From Anaerolinea thermophila (lineage in GTDB: Bacteria > Chloroflexota > Anaerolineae > Anaerolineales > DRKV01), in assembly GCA_020722405.1 (NCBI GenBank), contig DYKW01000078.1, positions 1 to 7,942 of the forward strand: DNA of 7,942 nt, read 5' to 3'. Shown piece after piece: positions 7,575 to 7,942 of this stretch. A program made the position numbers and the translations under genes. Below the pieces are notes generated by a model, which was not told the origin of the DNA, did no database searches, and worked only from the letters and a program-made list of their open reading frames with translations. Position 1 is the first letter of the stretch, and each line of letters begins with the position of its first letter.

Positions 7575-7581
7575 ACTCCCT
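7575..7581 (-). promoter_or_regulatory. nifJ Shine-Dalgarno
   Basis: The minus strand reads AGGGAGT, six bases before the ATG at 7568, an ideal placement that fixes the start. It is preceded by A-rich sequence, including an 8-A run at 7596-7603 and AAAAATTTTT at 7585-7594, which would keep the ribosome-binding site unstructured. Confidence 0.8.
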
Positions 7582-7613
7582 GTTAAAAATTTTTCTTTTT
7601 TTTCGCATCTACT

Positions 7614-7642
7614 ATTTTAGCAGGTACGAAAGCCTCATTTAT
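7614..7642 (-). promoter_or_regulatory. Candidate nifJ promoter (extended -10)
   Basis: On the minus strand TGCTAAAAT (7622-7614) matches the extended -10 pattern TGnTATAAT with one change. The -35 position at 17-bp spacing (7642-7637) reads ATAAAT, a poor match, but it lies in a very AT-rich stretch (about 7638-7657) that could act like an UP element. The start point would be near 7607, giving a leader of about 40 nt. This is inferred by pattern only. Confidence 0.35.
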
Positions 7643-7657
7643 AAATATATAAATAAA

Positions 7658-7671
7658 CCCCTTTTTCGGGG
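7658..7671 (-). terminator. Short terminator-like hairpin upstream of the nifJ promoter region
   Basis: On the minus strand CCCC, a GAAAAA loop and GGGG are followed by TTTATTTATATATTT. The stem is only four GC pairs (five with a G-U), but the U-rich tail is good. It would end a minus-strand transcript entering from the right edge before the nifJ promoter, or attenuate a longer nifJ leader. Weak on its own. Confidence 0.3.
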
Positions 7672-7764
7672 CAGCGATGCGCAAAAAACTATCAGCGCTT
7701 CTATTTAGTTTAAACCTACCCCAAAAACCGGTACAGTTATGAACGGCTTAAAATTATGGGTGAG

Positions 7765-7781
7765 TTGTCATATTCGGACAA
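7765..7781. promoter_or_regulatory. Palindrome TTGTC-N7-GACAA, possible operator
   Basis: A perfect 5+5 palindrome with a 7-base centre (ATATTCG), about 197 bp upstream of the nifJ start codon. Half-sites of this type suit a dimeric repressor. It resembles the ends of redox-sensing Rex sites (TTGTG...CACAA) but lacks the inner AA/TT and has the wrong centre, so I do not assign a regulator. It could also be a chance 5-bp stem. Confidence 0.2.
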
Positions 7782-7941
7782 ACACGGGTAGAAATAACCC
7801 ACATTTCAGCAGGGTGTATTTGCTAATGGAGCCTTGAGTCAGGCATCCCATCGAAATTCTCAAAGGGGGGAAATTTCGACCTGTGCAGTTGAGACTTTCC
7901 TCCACACGCAGGCGTTTCAGGAGCAAGATCAGTTTAGAAAC
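7768..7941 (-). other. Open frame entering from the right edge; possible tail of a truncated gene
   Basis: On the minus strand one frame is open from the window edge (7941) to a TGA at 7770-7768, 57 codons beginning VSKLILLLKRLRVEE. The other two minus frames close within four codons of the edge. The predicted peptide fits no family I recognise. A run of this length without a stop is not rare by chance at this base composition. If real, it is the C-terminal end of a gene just upstream of nifJ, and the hairpin at 7658-7671 could be its terminator. Confidence 0.15.
7851..7879. repeat. 8-bp inverted repeat around a G-run
   Basis: TCGAAATT (7851-7858) and AATTTCGA (7872-7879) pair perfectly, with a 13-nt centre containing six consecutive Gs (7865-7870). 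It lies within the right-edge open frame and has no U tract, so it is not a terminator. The role is unknown. Apart from the sites listed, I see nothing else supportable in 7569-7942. Confidence 0.35.
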
Positions 7942-7942
7942 C

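Noticed and set aside
7739..7837. Plus-strand 32-codon frame upstream of nifJ
   Set aside because: No ribosome-binding site, no recognisable product, and a length expected by chance.
7882..7905. On the minus strand GGAGGAAAGTC followed 8 nt later by ACAGG, resembling the 5' P4 region of RNase P RNA
   Set aside because: The invariant bases after GGAAAGTC differ, and no counterpart of the 3' ACAGAA...GGCTTA region was found in the following 230 nt up to the hairpin at 7658. Treated as chance.
7914..7941. A 28-nt segment of the shape GTTTC...GAAAC at the right edge, like a CRISPR repeat
   Set aside because: Only one copy is visible and no second copy occurs at repeat-spacer distance inside the window. 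The self-complementarity is just 5 bp and no cas gene is present. It would need the sequence beyond the edge showing repeats.

Overview
The window reads as a chromosomal segment of an anaerobic or facultatively anaerobic bacterium. My best guess is the Chloroflexota (Anaerolineae-like). This rests on three things: a single-chain pyruvate:ferredoxin oxidoreductase, a DHOD-like flavoprotein beside it, and a multi-GAF diguanylate cyclase whose GAF linkers have the wording I associate with that phylum. Cyanobacteria, Bacteroidota and others also carry the first two, so the phylum is inference. Coding DNA is of roughly balanced GC, and no rRNA, tRNA, transposase or phage gene was found.

Layout, left to right. 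Positions 1-144 are a non-coding leader. A plus-strand gene (145-2583) encodes a soluble 812-residue protein with four GAF-like sensor modules and a C-terminal GGDEF domain with a GGEEF active site and an intact RxxD inhibitory site. It converges on the next gene across a 100-bp spacer holding a perfect 12-bp stem terminator. The minus-strand gene 2684-3685 encodes a DHOD-like FMN TIM-barrel protein that lacks the catalytic residue and several substrate ligands of true dihydroorotate dehydrogenases. A 307-bp, GC-rich, hairpin-rich spacer (3686-3992) separates it from the minus-strand gene 3993-7568, a full-length 1191-residue NifJ-type PFOR with every expected cofactor ligand. The last 374 bp (7569-7942) form the nifJ upstream region: a good Shine-Dalgarno, an AT-rich promoter-like tract, a weak terminator-like hairpin and two palindromes. 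An open frame also runs in from the right edge and could be the tail of another minus-strand gene.

Function. PFOR oxidises pyruvate to acetyl-CoA and CO2 and delivers electrons to ferredoxin or flavodoxin. The DHOD-like protein lies downstream on the same strand, and its family is, as I recall, recurrently found beside nifJ. A redox or metabolic link is therefore plausible but not demonstrated. The GAF-GGDEF gene is convergent and belongs to a separate, c-di-GMP signalling context.

The least ordinary items are the DHOD-like paralogue that keeps its FMN site but not its catalytic chemistry, and the GC-rich spacer bounded by 14-bp imperfect inverted repeats whose core motif occurs three times. 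I did not find a convincing wholly new system here.
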